Below are positions 35,849 through 44,661 of a DNA stretch of 58,420 nucleotides, piece after piece; position 1 is the stretch's first letter, and each line of letters begins with the position of its first letter. The DNA is from Litorisediminicola beolgyonensis. Its GTDB lineage: Bacteria > Pseudomonadota > Alphaproteobacteria > Rhodobacterales > Rhodobacteraceae. The notes under the pieces were generated by a model. The model ran no database searches and had not been told where the DNA came from. It saw only the letters and a list, made by a program, of their open reading frames with translations. The stretch is taken from NCBI RefSeq assembly GCF_042679605.1, contig NZ_JBHTMU010000027.1:1-58420 (forward strand), read 5' to 3'. A program made the position numbers and the translations under genes.

Positions 35849-36945
35849 CGCTCAGAGGCGCGTCGCGCCCATCTCCGCCGAGATCGACGCCAGCGACAGG
35901 CCGTCGCTCCGGGCCGTGGCGTCGGTCTGCACCAGAACCCGGATCTGCGCGTCCTCCAGATCCTCGGGCGCGATCCCCACAAGCACGGCGTAAGAGCGTT
36001 GGCGCCCGCGAGCGTCTCTGCCAGCTCTTCGCTCTCGACCGCCGGTTCGACCAGCGTCGCGGGACCGAGCGACGTCTCGATCTGGCTCGCGAGATAGGTG
36101 ATCTCCAAGGCCGTGGCGCCATCGCCGAGGTCGGGCGCGTCGGTGTAGACGCTCAGGAGGAGGCCGTCCTCCTCGGGATCGAAATCGGTGATCACCGCCG
36201 CGGGCGCATCGTCGTATTCGGCGTCGATCTCGACATGATCGGCGCCCGCGCCGAGCGACAGAAGGTTCAGACCCGTCGCCAGCATGATGCCGTCATTGCC
36301 ATCGCCGCCCGAGAACACGTCGATCACGCCATCGGGATCGAGGCTCTCCTCGGAAAACACATCTTCGATGATGTTGTCGTCGCCGCCATCGCCGAAGACG
36401 ACATCGGCGCCGGTCCCGGGCAGGATCAGGTCGCCGTCGAGCTCGGTGAAGAGCGCGTCGCCTCCGGAGCCGCCGGAGATCGTGTCGTCGCCCGCGTCGC
36501 CGAAGAGCTGGTCGAACCCGTCGCGTCCGAAGATCAGGTCGTTGCCGTCATCGCCCGAGATCACGTCGGCAAAGACGCTGCCGAGCGCGACATCGTCGCC
36601 GCCGCCCAGGAACACGACGTTCTGTCCCGGATCGTCCAGATCGTCGGGCAGAGAGACATATTCGGCCTCGTCGGTGGTGGTGAAGTCGACCGCGTCGGTC
36701 GGCGTGAAGCGGAAGGCCGAGATATCCACCTCAGCGATCTCGCGTCCGGCCAGCGCCTCTGCGGGATCGTCGAGCAGGGCGGCTTCGAGCTCGGCCAGGG
36801 CCGAGGGATCGAGCAGGCGCTCGGCCTCGTCCGCGTCGATCCGGTCGAGGTCCCGGTCCTCGTCCTCGGAAAGACCAAAAACCTCGTCGAAGGCACCGCC
36901 GACGGCCAATGTCCCGAACGACGCCAGCAACAGCAAACCCAGCAT
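35845..36945 (-). CDS. RTX-like calcium-binding repeat protein, frameshifted near its end
   Basis: The protein begins with membrane segment MLGLLLLASFGTLAVGGAFD, then an acidic region, then hemolysin-type nonapeptide repeats (GGGDDVALG, ISGDDGNDLIFGRDG, LFGDAGDDTISGGSG, VFGDGGDDNII) that bind calcium. After AGANA the frame turns into arginine/tryptophan-rich nonsense. A shift at about 35993-35994 restores YAVLVGIAPEDLEDAQIRVL and a stop at 35852, four bases from the FUSC stop. Either a one-base deletion (or two-base insertion) has damaged the gene or the assembly has an error. ATG 36945 with AGGGGG upstream is preferred over GTG 36951. The role is unknown, probably an envelope or surface protein. 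Confidence 0.72.
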   Translation of the reverse strand: MLGLLLLASFGTLAVGGAFDEVFGLSEDEDRDLDRIDADEAERLLDPSALAELEAALLDDPAEALAGREIAEVDISAFRFTPTDAVDFTTTDEAEYVSLPDDLDDPGQNVVFLGGGDDVALGSVFADVISGDDGNDLIFGRDGFDQLFGDAGDDTISGGSGGDALFTELDGDLILPGTGADVVFGDGGDDNIIEDVFSEESLDPDGVIDVFSGGDGNDGIMLATGLNLLSLGAGADHVEIDAEYDDAPAAVITDFDPEEDGLLLSVYTDAPDLGDGATALEITYLASQIETSLGPATLVEPAVESEELAETLAGANALTPCLWGSRPRIWRTRRSGFWCRPTPRPGATACRWRRSRRRWARRASER

Positions 36946-37075
36946 GATCACCCCCTACACCCGCGCGCCGCCAAACGGATCAGGCCCGCGCCTTAACAGC
37001 CTGTTAATATAAGCAAGCCCTGCCGCGGGCTGTCAAAGCTTTCCACCTCGGGCGCACGCCGGGCGCGTGCCGCTC

Positions 37076-37111
37076 TTGCATTCGCGCGGGTCTGTGGTAG
37101 CAGACCCCGCG
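37076..37111 (+). promoter_or_regulatory. pheS promoter candidate with overlapping hairpin
   Basis: TTGCAT (37076-37081) and TAGCAG (37098-37103) are 16 bases apart. CGCGGGTCTG (37085-37094) pairs with CAGACCCCGCG (37101-37111) with one bulged C, placing the putative -10 in the loop. Promoter and attenuator readings exclude each other; neither is certain. Confidence 0.35.
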
Positions 37112-37131
37112 GTTCCCTCAGGAGGCAGGCG

Positions 37132-38205
37132 ATGGACGATCTTCGCAACAAGTATATCGACCTGATTGCCACGGCCTCGGACGAGGCCACGCTCGAGGAC
37201 GTGCGGCTTTCCGCGCTCGGCAAGAAGGGCGAAGTGGCGCTGAAGATGCGCGAGCTTGGCAAGATGAGCCCCGAAGAGCGCAAGACCGCCGGACCCGCGC
37301 TCAACGCGCTCAAGGACGAGATCAACTCGGCGCTCGCCGCCAAAAAAGAGGCGCTGGCCGATGCCGCGCTCGATGCGCGGCTGGCCGGGGAGTGGCTGGA
37401 CGTGACCCTGCCGGGCCGTCCGCGTCCCCAGGGCTCGATCCATCCGGTCAGCCAGGTGATCGAGGAGGTCACCGCGATCTTTGCCGATATGGGCTTCTCG
37501 GTGGCCGAAGGTCCGCAGATCGACACCGACTGGTACAATTTCGATGCGCTGAACATCCCCGGCCACCACCCCGCGCGGGCCGAGATGGACACGTTCTACA
37601 TGCATCGCGACGAGGGCGACAATCGCCCGCCGCATGTGCTGCGCACCCATACCTCGCCGGTGCAGATCCGGCATATGGAAAAACACGGCGCGCCCTGCCG
37701 GATCATCGCCCCGGGCCGCGTCTACCGCGCCGATTACGACCAGACCCATACCCCGATGTTCCATCAGGTCGAAGGCCTGGCCATCGACCGCGACATCTCG
37801 ATGGCGAACCTGAAATGGGTGCTGGAAGAGTTCTTCGCGGCCTTCTTCGAGGTCGACGGCATCAAGACCCGCTTCCGCGCGTCGCATTTCCCCTTCACCG
37901 AGCCCTCGGCCGAGGTCGATATCCAGTGCTCCTGGGAGGACGGCCAGCTGCGGATCGGAGAGGGCGATGGCTGGCTCGAAGTGCTGGGCTCCGGCATGGT
38001 CCATCCCAAGGTTCTCTCGGCCGCCGGTGTCGATCCGGCCGAGTGGCAGGGCTTCGCCTTCGGCATGGGGATCGACCGGATCGCGATGCTGAAATACGGC
38101 ATACCCGACCTGCGCGCGTTCTTCGACAGCGATCTGCGCTGGCTTCGCCATTACGGCTTCGCGAGCCTCGACGTGCCGACGCTGCATGGCGGCCTCTCGC
38201 GCTGA
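37132..38205 (+). CDS. pheS: Phenylalanine-tRNA ligase alpha subunit
   Basis: This 357-residue class II synthetase subunit begins MDDLRNKYIDLIATASDEAT (coiled-coil arm). Motif 2 is FHQVEGLAIDRDISMANLKW and motif 3 is GFAFGMGIDRIAMLKYGIPD; motif 1 includes GSIHPVSQVIEEVTAIFADM. It charges tRNA-Phe together with PheT, which is not adjacent. CAGGAGG lies 8 bases before the ATG. Confidence 0.97.
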   Translation: MDDLRNKYIDLIATASDEATLEDVRLSALGKKGEVALKMRELGKMSPEERKTAGPALNALKDEINSALAAKKEALADAALDARLAGEWLDVTLPGRPRPQGSIHPVSQVIEEVTAIFADMGFSVAEGPQIDTDWYNFDALNIPGHHPARAEMDTFYMHRDEGDNRPPHVLRTHTSPVQIRHMEKHGAPCRIIAPGRVYRADYDQTHTPMFHQVEGLAIDRDISMANLKWVLEEFFAAFFEVDGIKTRFRASHFPFTEPSAEVDIQCSWEDGQLRIGEGDGWLEVLGSGMVHPKVLSAAGVDPAEWQGFAFGMGIDRIAMLKYGIPDLRAFFDSDLRWLRHYGFASLDVPTLHGGLSR

Positions 38206-38273
38206 GCTGAGGATCGCCCCGCAAGCTCCTGGAAGTCTGTTGGTTTTCCGGAGCGCCAGCTTCCGGAGGCCAG

Positions 38274-38576
38274 ATGAAGCTTTTCGATCTCGACGCGCGC
38301 CAGTCCAGCGAAGCGAGCCGACGGCTCTATGCGCGCTACGAGCTGGCCCGCACCGCCGTGGATTTCCTGGCGGCGGCGATGTTTCTGGTGGGCTCGGTGA
38401 TGTTCTTCTGGGACGCCACGCAATACGCCGCGACCTGGCTCTTCGTGCTGGGCTCGGTCTGTTTCGCGATCAAGCCGACGCTGAAACTGTCGCGCGAGAT
38501 GCATCTCTACCGGGTCGGGCGGCTGTCGCCCCTGGCCGAAGCGGACAAGGCCGCCTCGGAGGCTCCAGAAAATTAA
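38274..38576 (+). CDS. YrhK-like small membrane protein
   Basis: This 100-residue protein has two helices (TAVDFLAAAMFLVGSVMFF and ATWLFVLGSVCFAIKPTLKL) spaced as in the YrhK domain. Function is unknown. It follows pheS by 68 bp with GGAGG upstream. Its stop codon lies in the loop boundary of a 13-bp hairpin. Confidence 0.72.
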   Translation: MKLFDLDARQSSEASRRLYARYELARTAVDFLAAAMFLVGSVMFFWDATQYAATWLFVLGSVCFAIKPTLKLSREMHLYRVGRLSPLAEADKAASEAPEN

Positions 38577-38591
38577 CCAATTTTCTGGAGC
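38562..38591 (+). terminator. Perfect 13-bp stem-loop over the YrhK-like gene's stop codon
   Basis: GCTCCAGAAAATT (38562-38574) pairs perfectly with AATTTTCTGGAGC (38579-38591) around loop AACC; the TAA stop is at 38574-38576. A second GC-rich stem (GGCCCC/GGGGCC) follows at once. There is no T-run, so it may block decay rather than terminate. Confidence 0.6.
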
Positions 38592-38653
38592 GGCCCCCGT
38601 CCGGGGCCGCGCTCCGGTTGCCGCGCCGCGCCGGTGGCGCTAAAGGCCCGCGC

Positions 38654-39364
38654 ATGACTGACAGAACCCATCCCTCCGGCGCGCCCTGGCGCAACTTCTA
38701 CGGCCGCTTCAAGGGCAAGACCCTGCGGCCGTCGCAGGACGAGTATCTGACCGATCTCGACCATGTCGGTCTTGCGGGGGTGGGCTGGGCCGACAACCCC
38801 GAGCGCACGCCGCTCGATCTCGATGCGCTGACAGGTGGACGTCCGCTCTGGCTCGAGATCGGCTTCGGGTCGGGCGAGCATCTGGTGCATCAGGCGCAGT
38901 CGAACCCGGGCACCGTCTTCATCGGCTGCGAGCCCTTCATCAATGGGGTCGCGACCTGTCTCGGCAAGATCCGCGATACTGGGCTCGAGAACATCCGCAT
39001 CCATCCCGGCGATGCGCGCGATCTCTTCGACGTGCTGCCGGAGGAGTCAGTGGCTCGCGCGTTCCTGCTCTATCCCGATCCCTGGCCAAAGGCGCGTCAC
39101 CATCGCCGCCGCTTCGTGACGCAAGAGCATCTCGCGCCGCTGCACGGCGTCCTGGCCCAGGGGGCGACCTTCCGCGTGGCGACGGATATCCCCGATTACG
39201 TGCGCCAGACGCTTCAAGAGGTGCCGCGCGCCGGGTTCCGATGGACCAGCCGGCGGGCGGCGGACTGGCGGCAGCCCTGGGGTGACTGGCTGTCGACGCG
39301 CTACGAGCAGAAGGCGCTCCGGGAAGGCCGCGTGCCGCATTACCTGAGTTTCGAGCGCCTTTGA
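38654..39364 (+). CDS. trmB: tRNA (guanine-N7)-methyltransferase
   Basis: This 236-residue SAM-dependent enzyme forms m7G46 in tRNA. It begins MTDRTHPSGAPWRNFYGRFK, with the SAM loop LEIGFGSGEHLVHQA, then FIGCEPFINGVA, the conserved LLYPDPWPKARHHRRRFV motif and the C-terminal TRYEQKALREGR. The ATG at 38654 fits the family length; the frame is open further upstream without conservation. Confidence 0.95.
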   Translation: MTDRTHPSGAPWRNFYGRFKGKTLRPSQDEYLTDLDHVGLAGVGWADNPERTPLDLDALTGGRPLWLEIGFGSGEHLVHQAQSNPGTVFIGCEPFINGVATCLGKIRDTGLENIRIHPGDARDLFDVLPEESVARAFLLYPDPWPKARHHRRRFVTQEHLAPLHGVLAQGATFRVATDIPDYVRQTLQEVPRAGFRWTSRRAADWRQPWGDWLSTRYEQKALREGRVPHYLSFERL

Positions 39365-39381
39365 TCGCTTAGGGACTCTTT

Positions 39382-39405
39382 TGCGTATTTGGAAAAAGAA
39401 GAAGC
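39382..39405 (+). repeat. Dispersed intergenic motif, copy 3
   Basis: An exact copy of core TATTTGGAAAAAGAAGAAG with flanking TGCG and C lies 18 bp after trmB, 62 bp before the aroA start. Confidence 0.75.
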
Positions 39406-39467
39406 ATGGACGCGCGGTGCGGGGATTGCTACCTCCGGGCGCGACCTCAGCCCCAGGAGCCCCGCGC

Positions 39468-40817
39468 ATGTCATCCCACGGCACCCCGATCCCGATGATC
39501 TCGGAGAAATCCGGCCCGCTTTCGGGCGAGGCGCATGTGCCCGGAGACAAATCGATCTCGCACCGCTCGCTGATCCTCGGCGCGCTGGCGGTGGGGGAGA
39601 CCCGGGTGACCGGGCTTCTCGAGGGGCAGGACGTGCTCGATACCGCCAAGGCGATGCAGGCCTTCGGCGCCGAGGTCGAGAAGCGCGGCGATACCTGGCA
39701 TGTCCAGGGCGTGGGCGTGGGCGGCTTTGCCGAGCCCGACCGGGTGATCGATTGCGGCAATTCCGGCACCGGCGTGCGGCTGATCATGGGGGCGATGGCG
39801 ACCTCGCCCATCGCGGCGACCTTCACCGGCGACGCCTCGCTCAATTCGCGTCCGATGGCGCGGGTCACCGATCCGCTGGCGCTCTTCGGCGCGCGGGCCT
39901 TCGGGCGCTCGGGCGGGCGGCTGCCGATGACCATCTTGGGCGCCGAGCAGCCGGTGCCGGTGCGCTACGCTACGCCCGTTCCGTCTGCACAGGTCAAGTC
40001 CGCGGTGCTGCTCGCCGGTCTCAACGCGCCCGGCGAGACCGTGGTGATCGAGCGCGAGGCGACGCGGGACCATTCCGAGCGCATGCTCGCGGGATTCGGC
40101 GCGACGCTCTCCACCGAGGACAGCGCGGAGGGCCGGGTGATCACGCTCCAGGGCCGCCCCGAGCTTCGCCCGCAGGAGATCGTGGTGCCGCGCGATCCGT
40201 CCTCGGCCGCGTTCCCGGTCTGCGCTGCGCTGATCACCGAAGGCTCGGACGTTCTGGTGCCGAATATCGGGCTGAACCCGACCCGGGCGGGGCTCTTCAC
40301 CACGCTCCGCGAGATGGGCGCCGATCTGACCTACGAAAACGAGCGCGAGGAGGGCGGTGAGCCTGTCGCCGATCTGCGCGCGCGCTTCTCGCCCGATCTG
40401 CGAGGGATCGAGGTGCCGCCAGAGCGCGCGGCCTCGATGATCGACGAATATCCGGTGCTGTCGGTCGTCGCCGCCTTCGCGCGGGGCCAGACCCATATGC
40501 CCGGCGTCAAGGAATTGCGGGTGAAGGAAAGCGACCGGATCGACGCGATGGCGCAGGGGCTCCGCGCTGCCGGGATCGGCGTCGAGGAGGGCGAGGATTG
40601 GTGGACCGTCGAGGGGCGGGGCTTCGGCGACGTGCCGGGCGGGGTGACGGTGGCGGCGCGGCTCGATCACCGGATCGCGATGTCGTTCCTCGTGATGGGG
40701 CTTGCGACCGAGGCGCCGATGATGGTGGATGACGGCGGCCCGATCGCCACGTCGTTCCCGATCTTCGAGCCCTTGATGACCGGCCTCGGGGCGAAGATCG
40801 CCCGTCAGACCGGCTGA
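39468..40817 (+). CDS. aroA: 3-phosphoshikimate 1-carboxyvinyltransferase (EPSP synthase, class II-like)
   Basis: This 449-residue enzyme makes EPSP from shikimate-3-phosphate and PEP in the shikimate pathway. PGDKSISHRS lies at 25-34, with SAQVKSAVLLAGLN, RDHSERMLAGFG and NPTRAG, the motif set that marks class II enzymes such as the CP4 type. In GNSGTGVR (97-104) the residue aligned with Ala100 of CP4 is Gly, as in glyphosate-sensitive enzymes. ATG 39468 has CAGGAG upstream. The gene precedes cmk by 73 bp, a common aroA-cmk-rpsA order; here a DUF4168 gene separates cmk from rpsA. Confidence 0.95.
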   Translation: MSSHGTPIPMISEKSGPLSGEAHVPGDKSISHRSLILGALAVGETRVTGLLEGQDVLDTAKAMQAFGAEVEKRGDTWHVQGVGVGGFAEPDRVIDCGNSGTGVRLIMGAMATSPIAATFTGDASLNSRPMARVTDPLALFGARAFGRSGGRLPMTILGAEQPVPVRYATPVPSAQVKSAVLLAGLNAPGETVVIEREATRDHSERMLAGFGATLSTEDSAEGRVITLQGRPELRPQEIVVPRDPSSAAFPVCAALITEGSDVLVPNIGLNPTRAGLFTTLREMGADLTYENEREEGGEPVADLRARFSPDLRGIEVPPERAASMIDEYPVLSVVAAFARGQTHMPGVKELRVKESDRIDAMAQGLRAAGIGVEEGEDWWTVEGRGFGDVPGGVTVAARLDHRIAMSFLVMGLATEAPMMVDDGGPIATSFPIFEPLMTGLGAKIARQTG

Positions 40818-40890
40818 TCCGTCGCGGGCGTCCGGGCTTTCTTCCCGCGCCGCGCGCCGCATATCAGCGAAAGAGCAAGGGAGAGCGCCC

Positions 40891-41499
40891 ATGGCCTTCA
40901 CCATCGCCATCGACGGCCCCGCCGCCAGCGGCAAGGGCACCATCGCGCGTCAGCTCGCGGCGCGGTTCGGCTATGCCCATCTCGACACCGGGCTTCTCTA
41001 CCGGGCCGTCGGCAAGCAGATGCTCGACGGGCGCGATCCGCTGGACGCTGCGCAGGCGCTGACGCCCGAGGATGTGGCGGGCGAGGGGCTTCGCACCAAC
41101 GCGGTCGGGCAGGCGGCAAGCCGCGTCGCGGCGCTGCCCGAGGTGCGCAAGGCGCTTCTCGACTTCCAGCGCGCCTTCGCGCGGCGGGACGGCGGCGCGG
41201 TTCTCGACGGGCGCGATATCGGCACAGTCATCTGCCCCGAGGCCGAGGCCAAGATCTTCGTCATCGCCAGCCCCGAGACCCGCGCCGAGCGGCGCCACAA
41301 GGAGCTTGTCGAGGCGGGGCATGACCTCAGCTATGACGAGGTCCTGGCCGATGTGCACGAGCGCGACGAGCGCGACATGGGTCGTGCGGACGCGCCGTTG
41401 AAACCGGCGGCGGATGCCGTGACCATCGACACCACGGCGCTCGGGATCGACGAGGCCGTCGCCCGGGCCATCGCGGTGGTCGAGGCCGCGCGCGGCTGA
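40891..41499 (+). CDS. cmk: Cytidylate kinase
   Basis: This 202-residue enzyme phosphorylates CMP and dCMP. The P-loop is IDGPAASGKGTIA at about residues 7-19, then AHLDTGLLYRAV, VLDGRDIGTVICP and RHKELVEAGHDLSYDEVLAD, all family signatures. GGGAG precedes ATG 40891. Confidence 0.96.
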   Translation: MAFTIAIDGPAASGKGTIARQLAARFGYAHLDTGLLYRAVGKQMLDGRDPLDAAQALTPEDVAGEGLRTNAVGQAASRVAALPEVRKALLDFQRAFARRDGGAVLDGRDIGTVICPEAEAKIFVIASPETRAERRHKELVEAGHDLSYDEVLADVHERDERDMGRADAPLKPAADAVTIDTTALGIDEAVARAIAVVEAARG

Positions 41500-41690
41500 C
41501 AGGTCCCGGACACCCGGATCATCCCGGGGCGAGCGGGCTCTTGCCGACGCCTTCCCCCGCGTTCCGGCGGTCCCTTGCCGCAGGATTTTGCCCAAGCGCC
41601 GGTCGTCCCCACCTCTGGAACACGCCGCGCATCCTTCATGTGTTCATCCGCGCGGCGTGCAAGGCAAACCAACCGCAGGAAGGAGCCGAC

Positions 41691-42149
41691 ATGGCTTTCA
41701 CCCGCAAGACCGCAACCGCAACCACCCTCGCGCTCGCCCTGGCGGCAGCGCCCCTGAGCGCGGTCTCCGCGCAAGAGGCGCAGGCCCAGCCCACCGGCGA
41801 GGCCGCGCCCGCGGCGCAGGCCGCAGAGGCCACGACCGCCATCGAGACGCCGAGCTTCGAGGAGGCGCAGCTCGACGCCTTCGCAAGTGCCGTCCTCGAG
41901 ATCCGCGAGATCCGGGCGGACTATGCCGCGCAGGTCGAAGCGGCCGACACGCCCAAGGCGCAGACCGCGCTCGTGGCCGAGGCCAATGCCAAGATGCAGG
42001 ACGTGATCGAGACGCGCGAGAGCTTCACGCTCGACGATTACGTCGCGATCAACCGCGCCGCCGCGGCCGATCCGGAACTCAATGCCGAGATCGCCGCCCG
42101 CCTCAAGACGCTTGAGGACGCGCGGGACGAGGCCAAGGACGCGGGCTGA
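41691..42149 (+). CDS. DUF4168-domain exported protein
   Basis: This protein of about 152 residues has signal peptide MAFTRKTATATTLALALAAAP with probable cleavage after AVSA-QE. An Ala/Gln-rich linker is followed by the DUF4168 helical domain: FEEAQLDAFASAVLEIREIR, then EANAKMQDVIE and LDDYVAINRAAAADPELNAE. Function is unknown; the family is periplasmic. AGGAAGGAG lies 7 bases before ATG 41691. It sits between cmk and rpsA. Confidence 0.82.
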   Translation: MAFTRKTATATTLALALAAAPLSAVSAQEAQAQPTGEAAPAAQAAEATTAIETPSFEEAQLDAFASAVLEIREIRADYAAQVEAADTPKAQTALVAEANAKMQDVIETRESFTLDDYVAINRAAAADPELNAEIAARLKTLEDARDEAKDAG

Positions 42150-42215
42150 CCGGCTCCGTCGCCGCGCCCCCCTCGTGCGGGGCGCGGCGCACGCGGCGCT
42201 TCGGCCATGCGGGGC

Positions 42216-42244
42216 TTGCCACAGCGGCAGGGCTTCGCTATAGC
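42216..42244 (+). promoter_or_regulatory. Predicted promoter of rpsA
   Basis: TTGCCA (42216-42221), an exact 17-base spacer and TATAGC (42239-42244) lie 166 bases before the rpsA start. In the leader, GGGTCGG (42294-42300) pairs with CCGGCCC (42307-42313), one G-U, which could serve S1 autoregulation. Confidence 0.6.
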
Positions 42245-42409
42245 CGCCACGTCGACACGGGCGACCAAGACCACAAGGCACGAGAGACGAGCAGGGTCGG
42301 GACCAACCGGCCCTCTTTGCTTTGTAAGGACGCCCTCCTGACCAACCCCAAGACCGGCGGAGACAACCGCCCGGCCAGAATAGCGTATCGCAAAGGAAAC
42401 AGACGCCAC

Positions 42410-44092
42410 ATGGCTCAGAACGCATCGATGGAGGAATTCGAGGCCCTCCTTAATGAAAGCCTCGAAATGGACACGCCCGAAGAGGGCTCTGTCGTCAAGG
42501 GCAAGGTCATCGCCATCGAGGCGGGCCAGGCCATCATCGACGTCGGCTACAAGATGGAAGGCCGCGTCGAACTCAAGGAATTCGCAAACCCCGGCGAAGC
42601 TGCGGACATCTCCGTCGGCGACGAGGTCGAGGTGTACCTGCGCTCCGCCGAGAACGCCCGCGGCGAGGCCGTGATCTCCCGCGAGATGGCGCGCCGCGAA
42701 GAGGCCTGGGACCGTCTCGAGAAGGCCTATGCCGACGACGCCCGTGTCGAAGGCGCGATCTTCGGCCGCGTCAAGGGCGGCTTCACCGTCGATCTCGGCG
42801 GTGCCGTGGCCTTCCTTCCCGGCAGCCAGGTCGATGTCCGCCCCGTGCGTGACGCAGGCCCGCTCATGGGTCTCAAGCAGCCGTTCCAGATCCTCAAGAT
42901 GGATCGCCGCCGTGGCAACATCGTCGTGTCGCGCCGCGCCATCCTCGAAGAGAGCCGCGCCGAGCAGCGCGCCGAAGTCATCGCCAACCTCGAAGAGGGC
43001 CAGGCGGTTGACGGCGTGGTCAAGAACATCACCGAATACGGCGCCTTCGTCGATCTCGGCGGTGTCGACGGCCTGCTGCACGTCACCGACATGGCATGGC
43101 GTCGCGTGAACCACCCCTCCGAGATCCTCCAGATCGGCGAGACGGTGAAGGTTCAGGTCATCAAGATCAACCGCGAGACCCACCGCATCTCCCTCGGCAT
43201 GAAGCAGCTGCAGGAAGATCCGTGGGATCTGGTCGCCGCCAAGTTCCCGCTCGGCTCGGTCCATACCGGCCGCGTCACGAACATCACCGATTACGGTGCG
43301 TTCGTCGAGCTGGAGCCCGGCGTCGAGGGCCTCGTGCACGTCTCGGAAATGTCCTGGACCAAGAAGAACGTGCATCCCGGCAAGATCGTCTCCACCTCGC
43401 AGGAAGTGGACGTCATGGTGCTCGAGATCGACCAGGCCAAGCGCCGGGTCAGCCTTGGCCTGAAGCAGACCATGCGCAACCCCTGGGAGGTCTTCGACGA
43501 GACTCATCCCGCGGGCACCGAGGTCGAGGGCGAGGTCAAGAACATCACCGAGTTCGGCCTGTTCATCGGTCTCGAAGGCGAGATCGACGGCATGGTGCAC
43601 CTCTCGGACCTGTCCTGGGACGAGCGTGGCGAGGACGCGATCCAGAACTACCGCAAGGGCGATGTCGTCCAGGCCGTGGTTCAGGAGACCGACATCGAGA
43701 AAGAGCGTATCTCGCTCTCGATCAAGGCTCTGGGTGGCGACAAGTTCGCCGAGGCCGTGGGCGGCGTGAAGCGCGGCTCGATCATCACCGTCGAGGTCAC
43801 CTCGATCGAGGATGGCGGCATCGAGGTCGAGTACGAGGGCATGAAGTCCTTTATCCGTCGCTCCGACCTGTCGCGCGACCGCGCAGAGCAGCGCCCCGAG
43901 CGGTTCTCGGTGGGTGACAAGGTCGATGTCCGCGTGACCAACGTGGACAGCAAGACCCGTCGCCTCGGCCTGTCGATCAAGGCCCGCGAGATCGCCGAAG
44001 AGAAAGAGGCCGTGGAACAGTACGGCTCCTCGGACTCGGGTGCATCGCTCGGCGACATCCTCGGCGCCGCGCTGAACCGCGACGACGACTGA
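42410..44092 (+). CDS. rpsA: 30S ribosomal protein S1
   Basis: This 560-residue mRNA-binding protein has six S1 repeats: for example GSVVKGKVIAIEAGQAIID, VDGVVKNITEYGAFVDLGG, HTGRVTNITDYGAFVELEPG and VEGEVKNITEFGLFIGLEGE. The start MAQNASMEEFEALLNE at ATG 42410 matches alphaproteobacterial S1, and the C-terminus (SLGDILGAALNRDDD) is intact. It brings structured mRNAs to the 30S subunit and usually represses its own translation. Confidence 0.98.
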   Translation: MAQNASMEEFEALLNESLEMDTPEEGSVVKGKVIAIEAGQAIIDVGYKMEGRVELKEFANPGEAADISVGDEVEVYLRSAENARGEAVISREMARREEAWDRLEKAYADDARVEGAIFGRVKGGFTVDLGGAVAFLPGSQVDVRPVRDAGPLMGLKQPFQILKMDRRRGNIVVSRRAILEESRAEQRAEVIANLEEGQAVDGVVKNITEYGAFVDLGGVDGLLHVTDMAWRRVNHPSEILQIGETVKVQVIKINRETHRISLGMKQLQEDPWDLVAAKFPLGSVHTGRVTNITDYGAFVELEPGVEGLVHVSEMSWTKKNVHPGKIVSTSQEVDVMVLEIDQAKRRVSLGLKQTMRNPWEVFDETHPAGTEVEGEVKNITEFGLFIGLEGEIDGMVHLSDLSWDERGEDAIQNYRKGDVVQAVVQETDIEKERISLSIKALGGDKFAEAVGGVKRGSIITVEVTSIEDGGIEVEYEGMKSFIRRSDLSRDRAEQRPERFSVGDKVDVRVTNVDSKTRRLGLSIKAREIAEEKEAVEQYGSSDSGASLGDILGAALNRDDD

Positions 44093-44112
44093 GACCTGCC
44101 GTAACGGCATCG

Positions 44113-44142
44113 AAAAGCCCCGCGTTTCGCGGGGCTTTTTTT
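44113..44142 (+). terminator. Intrinsic terminator of rpsA
   Basis: AAAAGCCCCGCG and CGCGGGGCTTTT form a 12-bp stem with loop TTT, followed by more Ts. Confidence 0.92.
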
Positions 44143-44661
44143 GTGCGCCAGGTATTTGCCCGGGCGCGGCTTTTCTTATAGCTCTCAATCCAAGGTTGAG
44201 CGCGGCGGTGTCCTGAGACCGCTCGGCGCTGCGATGTTGGGGGGCAGGGTGTCGGCATCTGGATGGGTTTTCATCGGCGGCACCGCCCGGGCGGACGGGT
44301 CACGCCTCCGGGACGGCCGCGCCGCGGCGGGGCGTCGTGTCAGCCGACCGATCCGGGCGCAAAGACCCCAGGTCGGGGGTGTCCGGCGCGGTGGTGCTGG
44401 AGAGGAAACCACCGTTTCCCAAGCGGTTCCAAAGCCCGCTGACAGCGCCACGAATCGTGTTCAGGTTGACGACGCGCGATGTCGCGCTTTCAGCCCATTT
44501 GCCGGCGGCTCCAGGCGATTCCGTCAGTTGCAAGGGCAAACCGCTTGCAAAACATGGGTTTTTTACGCCGGTAATGGTTTTCCGTACTGGTCGCCGCAGC
44601 TATACTCCGGCATTGTTTGCATGAGAGAATTTTCGACGGTTCTTCGGGGGGACGTACCGCA
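44143..44661 (+). promoter_or_regulatory. Non-coding leader region of ihfB
   Basis: This 519-bp stretch holds no convincing gene. A good -10 box, TATACT (44601-44606), with TTTTCC 17 bases upstream is the best ihfB promoter candidate. Two TTGCAA hexamers (44528-44533 and 44545-44550) stand 17 bp apart and might be an operator. The unusual length leaves room for a small RNA, but I see no terminator-ended unit. Confidence 0.4.

Noticed and set aside
44146..44165. GGTATTTG near the rpsA terminator as an eighth copy of the dispersed motif
   Set aside because: Only eight bases match; the AAAAAGAAGAAG part is missing, so it is probably chance.
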